From: Gammaproteobacteria bacterium
Lineage (GTDB): Bacteria; Pseudomonadota; Gammaproteobacteria; UBA9214
Length of the DNA: 12,463 bases
Assembly: GCA_029864225.1 (NCBI GenBank)
Contig: JAOTTU010000051.1
Span: 1 to 12,463 of the forward strand
Reading direction: 5' to 3'
The notes beneath the pieces were generated by a model. That model had not been told where the DNA came from. It was given only the letters and a program-made list of their open reading frames with translations, and made no database searches. The position numbers and the translations under genes were made by a program. Positions 1 through 6,798 of this stretch are shown here, in pieces (the stretch's first letter is position 1; every line of letters starts with the position of its first letter).

Positions 1-755
1 GTCCAGGTGAAGACGAAGGCTTCGTTACACCGGATGGCAGGCCCGGTGCGATTGTGCAACTTCATGTCCCCCGCTTCTGGAAAGATCGCAAAGACCGCCT
101 GGAAAAAGCTGCGCTGGTACGCATCAGCCAGAATGTGCTGACCTGTCCCACTGCGTCCTGCTTCAATCTAATCGATTCTGAAGAGTACTATCAAATGGGT
201 CGCAAAGTGGCCTACTTTGGTAATGGTTACCAGAAACGTATCGAACGGTATGGTCGGAAAATGTGGTGGATTCCAATCCTCGGTGGTGAATTTGTACTCG
301 ATCGCAGGCTGGGTTACGCCGATGGTTTAATGGGCGGCAATCTCTGGTTCTTTGGTAAAGACGTCGACTCTGCCCTGGAAGCGGCTGAAAAAGGTAGCGA
401 GGCCATTCTCCCCATCGATGGTGTAATCACTACCTTCCCCGGCGGAGTCGCCGGCAGCGGCTCAAAAGCCGGTAGTGATTACGACTTCACGATCGCCAGC
501 ACATTCGAAAAATTCTGTCCCATGCTGCAAGACGACCCCACCGTGGAACACGGTTTGCCGAAGGGAGTAAACTCCGTGATGGAAATCATCATGAACGGTC
601 GCGGCATGGCATGCATTATTGAAGCGACCCAGGCTGCTATTAATGCCGCCAGGAATACTGAAGGTTTGATAATGATTTCTGCCGGTAACTATGGTGGTCG
701 CCTCGGTAAAAGCTTCATCTACTTGCATCCGGACAAACAGCCCCCATTGAGCTGA
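1..755 (+). CDS. fhcD/ftr: Formylmethanofuran--tetrahydromethanopterin N-formyltransferase, 5'-truncated by window edge
   Basis: Ftr transfers the formyl group between tetrahydromethanopterin and methanofuran (or its bacterial analogue) in the cytoplasm. In methylotrophs it works inside the formyltransferase/hydrolase complex that oxidises formaldehyde to formate. The frame is open from base 3, so the start lies before the window; the GTG at 54 is internal. About 250 residues are visible of a family usually near 300. Family landmarks are TPDGRPG near the start of the visible part, NVLTCPTA, KVAYFGNGY, YGRK, IPILGGEF, GGNLWFF, IDGVITTFPGG, SGSKAGSDYDF and the C-terminal SAGNYGGRLGK. These match archaeal Ftr as remembered, in order and without gaps. 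The usual partners fhcA, fhcB and fhcC are not in the visible part and may lie upstream. A small ORF and folD follow closely on the same strand. Identification is near certain; assignment to a methylotrophic complex rather than an archaeon is inferred from the other genes. Confidence 0.95.
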   Translation, partial: PGEDEGFVTPDGRPGAIVQLHVPRFWKDRKDRLEKAALVRISQNVLTCPTASCFNLIDSEEYYQMGRKVAYFGNGYQKRIERYGRKMWWIPILGGEFVLDRRLGYADGLMGGNLWFFGKDVDSALEAAEKGSEAILPIDGVITTFPGGVAGSGSKAGSDYDFTIASTFEKFCPMLQDDPTVEHGLPKGVNSVMEIIMNGRGMACIIEATQAAINAARNTEGLIMISAGNYGGRLGKSFIYLHPDKQPPLS

Positions 756-776
756 ATCCGGTAAAATCGAGTGTTG

Positions 777-893
777 ATGTCCGACAAGAGCAGCTTGCCG
801 GGTGACGTCATTACTAGTTTCAACATGGAGCGTGGCCACCAGCCTCGCAGAACCAGCGGCCAAAGCCAGCCCCAGGATGCGTTCAACCTATGA
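777..893 (+). CDS. Possible small ORF (38 aa) between ftr and folD
   Basis: An ATG at 777 opens a 38-codon frame ending in TGA at 891-893. That stop overlaps the folD start as ATGA, a layout typical of translational coupling. It begins 21 bases after the ftr stop, with only a weak GAG upstream, and in-frame GTG (771) and TTG (774) are alternative starts. The peptide is polar and Gln/Ser/Arg-rich (begins MSDKSSLPGDVITSF) with no membrane segment or recognisable domain. I do not recognise it. In some methylotrophs fhcC lies next to fhcD, but this peptide has none of the glycine-repeat character of FhcC and is far too short. It may be a genuine small gene, a relic, or chance. Confidence 0.3.
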   Translation: MSDKSSLPGDVITSFNMERGHQPRRTSGQSQPQDAFNL

Positions 894-1738
894 TCATCGA
901 CGGTAAAAAGGTGGCGCTTGAATTGCGCGAAAAAATCAAGGCCCGACTTGCGCGGCATCCTCATCTGAAAATCACACTAGCCACCGTAAGCGTTGGCGAT
1001 GACCCCGCCAGCAAAGTATATGTCGGCATGCAGCATCGCACGGCAGAAGCTGCGGGTCTGTATCCGGAACATATTCAACTGGCTGCTGGCACCAGCCAGA
1101 AACAGCTGGAAGAACAAATCGAGCAGCTGGCGCAAGATGACAAAGTACACGGTATCATCCTGCAACTGCCTTTGCCCGACCCTCTGGACAAGGACGCCGC
1201 ACTAGCGAAAATACCCCCGAATAAAGATATCGATGGTCAGACTGATGTGAACATGGGCCGACTATTGCAGGGACGCAAGCAACTGGTACCCTGCACACCA
1301 TTAGGGGTAATGCGCCTCATCGAAGCCTACAATATAGAAACCAGCGGAAGAACAGCGGTCGTTGTCGGACGCTCGGCGGTGGTGGGTTTACCCCAGTTTC
1401 TGCTGTTGTCTGAAAAAGGTGTCGACGCGACAGTCACGGTTGCACACTCACGCACCAGAGACTTGGCCGAGCTATGCAAAAGCGCAGATATATTAGTCAG
1501 CGCAATAGGCTCGCCCGCATTAATTACCGAAGCATACGTAAAACCAGGCGCCATGGTCTTTGACGTAGGCGTCACCGAAACCCCAAGCGGTATCCAGGGT
1601 GACGTGGATTTTGACGCCGTATCCAAAATTGCCGGCGGCGTTACCCCCATGCCCGGCGGAACCGGCCCGATGACGGTAGCGTGTCTACTGGAAAATACCC
1701 TGCTTGCCGCTCAATTACAGAACGCCCTGCCAAGTTAA
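890..1738 (+). CDS. folD: FolD-family methylenetetrahydrofolate dehydrogenase/cyclohydrolase, catalytic Lys replaced by Gln
   Basis: FolD converts 5,10-methylene-H4folate to methenyl-H4folate with NADP+ and then hydrolyses it to 10-formyl-H4folate in the cytoplasm. The 282-residue protein has normal family length and order: ASKVYVGMQ (41-48), QLPLP (92-96), KDIDG (112-116), PCTP (134-137), the nucleotide-binding VVGRSAVVG (158-166) and PMPGGTGPMT (253-262). The first domain carries the catalytic YxxxK motif; here it reads Y44-V-G-M-Q48, so the lysine needed for cyclohydrolase chemistry is Gln. The nearby Gln92 and Asp115 are kept. Two other positions differ from common FolD: GLP instead of GRP at 166-168, and PGGTG instead of PGGVG. 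The protein may therefore be a dehydrogenase-only paralogue. The start overlaps the preceding small ORF (ATGA), and an AGGA lies 12 bases upstream. Its place after ftr suggests a role in C1 dissimilation or assimilation rather than only purine supply. Confidence 0.95.
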   Translation: MIIDGKKVALELREKIKARLARHPHLKITLATVSVGDDPASKVYVGMQHRTAEAAGLYPEHIQLAAGTSQKQLEEQIEQLAQDDKVHGIILQLPLPDPLDKDAALAKIPPNKDIDGQTDVNMGRLLQGRKQLVPCTPLGVMRLIEAYNIETSGRTAVVVGRSAVVGLPQFLLLSEKGVDATVTVAHSRTRDLAELCKSADILVSAIGSPALITEAYVKPGAMVFDVGVTETPSGIQGDVDFDAVSKIAGGVTPMPGGTGPMTVACLLENTLLAAQLQNALPS

Positions 1739-2016
1739 CAATTTCCCGAGTACTGGAAGAATAAAAGCCCATTCCCTGAAGTCCATGGCTATTCAGTAGT
1801 CGTATCCAGCGCTGTTCGCCCTGGTCACCACGAAATCTTGCCCGATTCTTCCCATCATTATCCACGGCATCCAATGCCAGATAATCATTCTCGGCATCCC
1901 GCTCTAAAAGCCCGCGCCTAAAGCGCCTATTTTTTGTGACGCTCCAGATATCGGGCAATGTGCTGGGCAACTTGGGTACGCCCGCGACCCGGCAGCGACC
2001 CTGCGCGCTGCAGGTA
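1739..2016. other. Convergent intergenic region folD/aceK with an unexplained minus-strand coding-like stretch
   Basis: This 278-base gap separates two convergent genes. On the minus strand about 1747-1920 reads like real coding sequence (for example DYLALDAVDNDGKNRARF and RWIRLLNSHGLQGMGFYSS), but the frame runs into the 3' end of folD and no start with a ribosome site is clear. I do not recognise it; it may be a 3'-truncated gene remnant. On the plus strand a weak GCGC-CTAAA-GCGC stem near 1914-1926 is followed by TTTTTT at 1930-1935. That could end folD transcription, but four base pairs is poor support. Confidence 0.35.
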
Positions 2017-3828
2017 TCAGGGACGCCGCAGATCGCAGGGCTCCGGGTAGGTGCGGATGCCGGGCACCTCGCCAGCACGGAGATCGTTCTGGAGCCGCTC
2101 CCAGTACTCCATGGTCATCAGATCGCCATGCACCTCGCGAAAGACCCGACGCAAGGCCCGGTTGGGTATCCTCAAGCCAACCTCCATCTCCTCTGGCAGA
2201 AACACCACGCCGTCCTCGAAGAACCAGTCGGGGATATCTTCCTCACCCTCGATCCGGCCCAGATTGGTCCGGATCTTGACATCGGTAAAGCGCTCCAGGG
2301 CATCGTAGTCATAAAGAAAGACCTTCAGAAAACGACTGACGCCATAGTTGCGGCCGTCGAGGTCCTTGTTGAAGATATTTGCCGCTGCGTTGTTCTTGAT
2401 GCAATGACCGAGATTGATGACCGCGGTCTCGGCATCCTCCGGTGAAGCGGTCTCGAGGAACACCGGCAGGGGGGTCATGCGCCGCTGTACGATGAGGTAT
2501 TTGAACACCACATCGTCGCCTTGCAGGGAGACGCTCTCGCTTGCCTTGTTCCGCAATTCCTCGAGTAAAGCGGGGTCGAACCACGACCGGTCAAGTTTCA
2601 TATTGAAATAGATGACGTTGTCGAGCATGCTGCCGGTGCGATTGATCTCGTGTATCCGGCTGTACTTGCCGAGCACCCGATCGACGCCGGGAAACTCGCC
2701 CCATTTGTACTGGTCCGTTGCCTGATCGCGGATCACCTTGAGGTTGTAGGCCGAGGACGGCGCCGCGAAACCGATGGCAACCGTCCCGGCGAAGCCCACC
2801 GCGGTCTGCAGGACTTCTCTGTAGCGCACGATCTCGTTGCCAAGCCCCTCCATCACCGCCACCTTGCCGACGTGATTGAAGCCGATGGTCGTGTAGTGCA
2901 GCCCCAGCGGCCGCTCACGCATGAGGGTGTGCAGGAAGGCGGCGAGTTCGTGATAGTAGGGGTTGGTGACGTGAAAGTGCGCGAGGGTGGAGCTGAACAG
3001 ATTGTGCACGTCGGCCTCGCGGTGGATGACCGCATCGGCGTAGATGCCGTCCGGCTCGTTGAGCAGTGCGATCACCAGCGGCATCAGCCGCCCCGATTCG
3101 AGTACCATGCGCCCGCCGAGATAGGCGCCCCGGTTGCGGTAGAAGCCGCCATCGATCATCTCGATGGTGCGGACCCGGTTCGACGGTGTTTGTTCGGGCG
3201 TGAGTATCTGATTCAGACGTTCGGCGATGAGCCGGGCGTCGCCCTGCGCATCACGGTACGGGACCGAGAAGCCCGGGATGGCGAGCAGCTGCATGATGAC
3301 ACCGGCGGTGACGGCGCCGCCCACGGGAAAGCTGCGGTACACCTTGGCGGTGAAATCCGGGGCCTTGTTGGTCCGCTCTCCGAAGTCGTAGGCCACCGGC
3401 TTCCACTCGCCCTGACTGAGCTTGCGCTGGACGGAGTGCAGGTAAGCGAACGCGAGGTCTGCCTCGTAGCGCCCCTCGATCAGCGGTATATAGGAGGCCA
3501 GTACTTCCGACCAGATGGATTCATCTGTGGCGACCCGCGGAAAAACGGCCTTGAGCTGGGGAGCGAGCTCCTTGAGGCTCTCGGTGTAAACAAAAAGGCG
3601 TTTCTTGCTGAGAGCCAGCGAGGTCTTGGGGTCGCGGGCCTCGAAGGCGCGCTGCGCGAGCCCGGGGATGGCACGGGAATCCAAATAATAGACCTCGAAC
3701 TCCTGCAGAATCCATTTCGCGATAAGCCGGGCCTTCTCCGCATCGCTGCTGGCTCGACGGATGAGATTGACGAGATACAGCTCGCTTGACGCGTCGCTGC
3801 TGGCGACCCTCGCAATGTGTTTGTCCAA
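2017..3828 (-). CDS. aceK: Isocitrate dehydrogenase kinase/phosphatase
   Basis: AceK is a bifunctional cytoplasmic enzyme that phosphorylates and dephosphorylates isocitrate dehydrogenase, setting the split between the TCA cycle and the glyoxylate bypass. The 603 residues compare with about 580 in E. coli. The N-terminal regulatory half contains IPGFSVPYRDAQGDARLI. The kinase half has the ATP lysine in KVIRD (K364), then YKWGEFPGVDRVLGKYS (374-390) and INRTGSMLD (395-403). The catalytic segment has AAANIF, D489, N494 of NYGV and YDYDA (506-510), with spacing as in the family. The C-terminus ends after WERLQNDLRAGEVPG. Translation most likely starts at TTG (3826-3828): AGG lies 7 bases upstream and an in-frame TAA lies 36 bases upstream, with no ATG or GTG between. 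It stands alone, convergent with folD and divergent from the glycerate kinase gene. No aceA, aceB or icd is in the window. Its sequence looks more GC-rich than ftr and folD. Identification is secure. Confidence 0.96.
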   Translation of the reverse strand: MDKHIARVASSDASSELYLVNLIRRASSDAEKARLIAKWILQEFEVYYLDSRAIPGLAQRAFEARDPKTSLALSKKRLFVYTESLKELAPQLKAVFPRVATDESIWSEVLASYIPLIEGRYEADLAFAYLHSVQRKLSQGEWKPVAYDFGERTNKAPDFTAKVYRSFPVGGAVTAGVIMQLLAIPGFSVPYRDAQGDARLIAERLNQILTPEQTPSNRVRTIEMIDGGFYRNRGAYLGGRMVLESGRLMPLVIALLNEPDGIYADAVIHREADVHNLFSSTLAHFHVTNPYYHELAAFLHTLMRERPLGLHYTTIGFNHVGKVAVMEGLGNEIVRYREVLQTAVGFAGTVAIGFAAPSSAYNLKVIRDQATDQYKWGEFPGVDRVLGKYSRIHEINRTGSMLDNVIYFNMKLDRSWFDPALLEELRNKASESVSLQGDDVVFKYLIVQRRMTPLPVFLETASPEDAETAVINLGHCIKNNAAANIFNKDLDGRNYGVSRFLKVFLYDYDALERFTDVKIRTNLGRIEGEEDIPDWFFEDGVVFLPEEMEVGLRIPNRALRRVFREVHGDLMTMEYWERLQNDLRAGEVPGIRTYPEPCDLRRP

Positions 3829-4136
3829 AGCTGTACCTGACCCGTCTGGCGACGCCTCTGATTATCCCGGTTCTTTGAGGGTACTGTCTGTAGCCCGTCA
3901 GAACAAGCCGGATCAATACGCCTGAATACCAGACAAGAGATTATGTCTGCCGGATACCCCGGGGCGCTGGCGCAATCGGTTCTGACGAATTACCATTATT
4001 TGCCAATAGTTGCAGTCTAAACCCTGCCTCCGGCGGAAGTTCAAGCCCGCTAACGGGGCAACATTCCCGGGATCACCTCGGGAAATCGTTGTTTAACTGA
4101 TAAGATAGTCTGGATGAAAATCACGAGCTTAATCCA
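3829..4136. promoter_or_regulatory. Divergent aceK / glycerate kinase intergenic region with two inverted repeats
   Basis: This 308-base gap should hold promoters for both divergent genes. Two perfect inverted repeats are visible. CAGACA (3930-3935) pairs with TGTCTG (3944-3949) across an 8-base spacer and is bracketed by the direct repeat GCCGGAT at 3907-3913 and 3949-3955. TTCCCG (4064-4069) pairs with CGGGAA (4079-4084) across 9 bases. A possible -10 box TAAGAT lies at 4101-4106, just after the second repeat, but no good -35 accompanies it. The repeats could be operator sites; nothing else in the gap is recognisable and I see no convincing aceK promoter. Confidence 0.35.
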
Positions 4137-5057
4137 ATGACCGCACCGGGCCGACAACAGGCATTGAAGAAAATGCTGGCAAGACACAGACTGCCCGACG
4201 CTTATCTGGAAACCGCACAACATTGGTTCGATCCGCTGGCAAAGCAGTTCGCCGAGCAATGCCGAAAGCAGGCGGGCCGTCCCTTGCTGATTGGCATCAA
4301 CGGCAGTCAGGGCTCCGGGAAGAGCACCCTCAGTGAATACCTGCGGTTGATACTGCAATGGGATTGGAACTTGCGTGCAGTGGTGTTATCCCTGGACGAC
4401 GTGTACCACACGAAATCACGGCGAGCACTGCTGGCTCAGCAAATTCACCCCCTGCTTGCCACACGCGGCGTACCGGGCACCCATGATATGGAGCTGGCCG
4501 AGGCCACTTTACAGAAGTTGTTGCACCCGACCCCTGCGGCCGAGGTGCGCATTCCGCGCTTCGATAAGGCGACAGATGACCGCAAGCCGGAAGCAGAGTG
4601 GGATACACTGATAACACCCGTGGATGTGGTCATTCTGGAAGGCTGGTGTCTGGGCATACCGCCACAACAGGAAGCGGATTTATTGCGGCCAGTCAATGAG
4701 CTGGAAGCTCGGGAAGACCCGCATGGAATATGGCGTCACTATGTCAATCAGGCGATTGAACGCGATTACCTGCCACTGTACCAGCAGGTGCAACAGTGGC
4801 TGATGCTGCGCGCCCCGTCCTTTGACTGTGTTTTTAACTGGCGGATGGAACAGGAGAATAAATTAGTGCCGACAGCGAATTCGCAGGGGGTGATGGATGC
4901 CGGACAAGTGGCGCGCTTTATCCAGCACTACCAGCGCCTGACCGAGCATGGCCTGCAGGCCTTGCCTCCCCTGGTCCACCATCTGTTTCAATTGGACAGC
5001 AAACGTGAGATCACTGCATATAGCCAACCCTTGGCTGGCGTAACGCAAAGCCGTTAA
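4137..5057 (+). CDS. P-loop D-glycerate 3-kinase-like protein
   Basis: This 306-residue protein matches the plant/cyanobacterial-type glycerate kinase group (GLYK; also yeast Tda10), which phosphorylates D-glycerate to 3-phosphoglycerate with ATP in the cytoplasm. It is unrelated to the GlxK/GarK family. The Walker A loop is GINGSQGSGKST (53-64). Further marks are LSLDDVYHT (84-92), RGVPGTHDMEL (110-120), IPRFDKATDDR (139-149), the Walker-B-like VVILEGWCLG (164-173), and the conserved C-terminal tail FIQHYQRLTEHGL. The ATG at 4137 has only a weak GAG upstream and is the first start in the frame with family-like N-terminal sequence. The gene is monocistronic, divergent from aceK and convergent with the next gene. 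Glycerate kinase would serve a serine cycle or glycolate/glyoxylate salvage, which suits the C1/C2 theme; that link is inference. The exact substrate cannot be proven from sequence, since related P-loop kinases (uridine kinase, phosphoribulokinase) share the fold. Confidence 0.8.
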   Translation: MTAPGRQQALKKMLARHRLPDAYLETAQHWFDPLAKQFAEQCRKQAGRPLLIGINGSQGSGKSTLSEYLRLILQWDWNLRAVVLSLDDVYHTKSRRALLAQQIHPLLATRGVPGTHDMELAEATLQKLLHPTPAAEVRIPRFDKATDDRKPEAEWDTLITPVDVVILEGWCLGIPPQQEADLLRPVNELEAREDPHGIWRHYVNQAIERDYLPLYQQVQQWLMLRAPSFDCVFNWRMEQENKLVPTANSQGVMDAGQVARFIQHYQRLTEHGLQALPPLVHHLFQLDSKREITAYSQPLAGVTQSR

Positions 5058-5069
5058 CGGGTCGCCAGC
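5034..5069. other. Stem-loop spanning the glycerate kinase stop codon
   Basis: GCTGGCG (5034-5040) followed directly by TAACG (5041-5045) pairs with CGTTA (5052-5056) and CGCCAGC (5063-5069). This gives a 12-pair stem with a CAAAGC loop and one 6-base bulge. It covers the stop codon (5055-5057) between two convergent genes. There is no T-run on either side, so a classic rho-independent terminator is unlikely, but it could protect or delimit the mRNA end. Confidence 0.3.
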
Positions 5070-5096
5070 TCGCGCAACCGCATCAATACCTGGTAA

Positions 5097-6080
5097 TTAA
5101 TCCAGCGTCAGGACAATCTTGCCGAAGTGCTTGCTCTGTTCCATGGTCCTGTGGGCCTCAGCAACGTCATCAAGCGGATAGGTCCTGTAGATAACGGGCT
5201 CAATGGACCCGTCGGAGAATACCGGCATCACGGTTCTGGTGAATTGCGCAACAATCTCCTGCTTTTCCTGCACAGAACGTGATCGTAGCACAGAGCCGAT
5301 GATCCGCTGACGCTTTACCATCATGAGGGCAAGATTGAGTTCGGCCTTCGCGCCACTCATGATACCGATAATCACGAGTGTGCCACCAACAGCAAGCGCC
5401 TTCATATTAGGCGCAAGATAGTTCGCGCCAATATGATCGAGGATGACATCGGCACCCTTTTTTCCGGTAAACGCCCTGACCTCTTCTGCAAAATCCTCTT
5501 CCTGGTAATTTATAACAAGATCGACACCGAGCTTCCTTACACGCTCGATCTTTCCGGGAGAGGCGGTGACCAAAATCCGGCCGTTCGGTGCAAGCTTCCG
5601 GCACAACTGGATAGCGGCCGTGTTCACGCCGCCACCGCCGCCGTGGGCAAGCACTACCTGCCCGTCTTTGAAGCCACCGATCATGAAAATATTCAGGAAC
5701 GCGGTAATGTAGCTTTCACATACACATGCTGCCGACTCAAAGCTCATTGTATCGGGAATCGGGATCAGGTGACCGGCATAAGCCACAGCATATTGTGCGT
5801 AACCACCGCCACCCACGAGGGACATAACACGATCACCGCACTTGTATGCTGTCACTCCCGGACCGACCTCCTCGATAATACCGGCAACCTCCAGACCGGG
5901 AATTTCCGAGTCACCTTTCGGTGGAGGATAATTACCTTCGCGCTGCACAATATCGGGACGATTAACCGACGTTGCGGCGACCTTGATAAGGACCTGTTCC
6001 TCGGAAGGCATCGGTTTATGTGTTTCGGCGATCTTGAGAACCTCCGGACCACCGAAACCATCAAGCAAAACCGCTTTCAT
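5097..6080 (-). CDS. NAD(P)H quinone oxidoreductase, PIG3 family (MDR superfamily)
   Basis: PIG3-type enzymes are zinc-free medium-chain dehydrogenases that reduce quinones with NAD(P)H in the cytoplasm. From the ATG at 6078-6080 the protein is 327 residues, the usual size. It starts MKAVLLDGFGGPEVL, has the family signature VNRPDIVQREGNYPPPKG (39-56), PGLEVAGIIEEVGPGV (61-76), the nucleotide loop HGGGGGVNTAAIQL (146-159), VDLVINY (186-192), and ends HFGKIVLTLD. The zinc ligands of alcohol dehydrogenases are missing. A TTG at 6093-6095 is in frame, but the GGGAGG ribosome site sits inside that extension 7 bases before the ATG, which decides the start. The usual GGSSG part of the loop is GGGGG here. 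It is transcribed towards the glycerate kinase gene with 39 bases between stops. The physiological substrate is unknown. Confidence 0.9.
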   Translation of the reverse strand: MKAVLLDGFGGPEVLKIAETHKPMPSEEQVLIKVAATSVNRPDIVQREGNYPPPKGDSEIPGLEVAGIIEEVGPGVTAYKCGDRVMSLVGGGGYAQYAVAYAGHLIPIPDTMSFESAACVCESYITAFLNIFMIGGFKDGQVVLAHGGGGGVNTAAIQLCRKLAPNGRILVTASPGKIERVRKLGVDLVINYQEEDFAEEVRAFTGKKGADVILDHIGANYLAPNMKALAVGGTLVIIGIMSGAKAELNLALMMVKRQRIIGSVLRSRSVQEKQEIVAQFTRTVMPVFSDGSIEPVIYRTYPLDDVAEAHRTMEQSKHFGKIVLTLD

Positions 6081-6251
6081 AACAATGCCTCCCAATGAAA
6101 CCTGTAAAATGCCACCTTACAAGGCCAGTAATGCTAGCACACATGATGCCTGCCCATTTCCCCCAACGGAAGCTACCGGTCAGGCGGAATCTGATTAACA
6201 TGATTTTTCCAGCGGTGCGAAATCGAATCCGGTTGCCGGCGAATGCCGCTC

Positions 6252-6554
6252 CTATCGGTGGCGTCGTCTGACCACGCTTTCGAGCTTCTCGGCCATGTGC
6301 TGCTCGCGATCCACCCGCGTGCCCACCTGAAGGCAGGTATGGATCCGGGGTGCGCCCTCGTCGTGAACCACCTCGTGGCAGCGCTTGATGGCGGCAAACA
6401 CGTCCTCCCACTCCCCTTCCACGTTGGTGCTGTTGCAGTTGACCTCGAAGGTCAGGCCCGATTCCTCGAGCACCCGTTCAATGGCCGCGACATAGGGCGA
6501 GACTGAAATGCCCGCATCGATGGGTACCAGGGTAAAGCCGACGATCGCGTGCAT
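6252..6554 (-). CDS. MTH1187/YkoF-family thiamine-binding protein
   Basis: The 100-residue protein belongs to the small ferredoxin-fold family known as MTH1187, UPF0045 or DUF77, members of which bind thiamine or related pyrimidines. The marks are the N-terminal strand HAIVGFTLVPID (2-13), SVSPYVAAIERVLEESGL (17-34), NCNSTNVEGEWEDVF (39-53) and the late RIHTCLQVGTRVD (70-82). Length is as expected and there is no signal peptide, so it should be cytoplasmic. The ATG at 6552-6554 has GGAG 8 bases upstream and a TATAAT box beyond it. It stands alone on the minus strand, divergent from fghA. Its partner transport or biosynthesis genes are not nearby, and whether it binds thiamine is known only for some relatives. 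Confidence 0.85.
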   Translation of the reverse strand: MHAIVGFTLVPIDAGISVSPYVAAIERVLEESGLTFEVNCNSTNVEGEWEDVFAAIKRCHEVVHDEGAPRIHTCLQVGTRVDREQHMAEKLESVVRRRHR

Positions 6555-6589
6555 AGACAGGGCTCCAGGCAGACCGGGGATTTTTCCCG

Positions 6590-6595
6590 ATTATA
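6590..6595 (-). promoter_or_regulatory. Consensus -10 box upstream of the thiamine-binding protein gene
   Basis: On the minus strand the hexamer TATAAT lies 35 bases before the start codon at 6554. The -35 position holds only a weak match near 6613-6618. A small hairpin (CGGGAA with TCCCCG, one G-T pair) follows directly, at about the expected transcription start. A perfect -10 in a GC-rich context supports a promoter, but the poor -35 leaves doubt. Confidence 0.45.
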
Positions 6596-6655
6596 CCTGC
6601 TACAGAAACATTTTCGATGCTCCGCCCCGGTCTATCGGGATACTGGAGGACGCTC

Positions 6656-6700
6656 ATGCGACCGGATATTACGCGCGCAAAACCAAGCTATCACGGCTAA
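6656..6700 (+). other. Short peptide frame (14 aa) with good ribosome site, upstream of fghA
   Basis: GGAGGA at 6645-6650 lies 5 bases before ATG 6656, which opens MRPDITRAKPSYHG and then stops at TAA 6698-6700. The spacing is better than for several real genes here. It could be a leader peptide for fghA, about 100 bases downstream, the stub of a lost gene, or chance. No attenuator-like hairpin pair is evident. Confidence 0.2.
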
Positions 6701-6798
6701 GCTCATAACCTGCGGCCGAACAACATTGAACCGGCCTCCGAACCACTACACAAAGGCAAGTCCATTCATTCCGTGAATATTCCCCGAGGAGGGTACGC

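Noticed and set aside
1914..1935. Rho-independent terminator for folD
   Set aside because: The T-run is good but the stem is only four pairs and lies about 180 bases after the folD stop, so it was not listed as a firm terminator.
2650..3789. Long plus-strand open frame (379 codons) across aceK
   Set aside because: It is antisense to the clearly identified aceK coding sequence, has biased composition from the GC-rich third positions of aceK and matches no family.
6093..6095. TTG start giving a five-residue longer PIG3-family protein
   Set aside because: The ribosome site lies inside this extension and is ideally spaced for the ATG at 6080, and the family begins at MKA.
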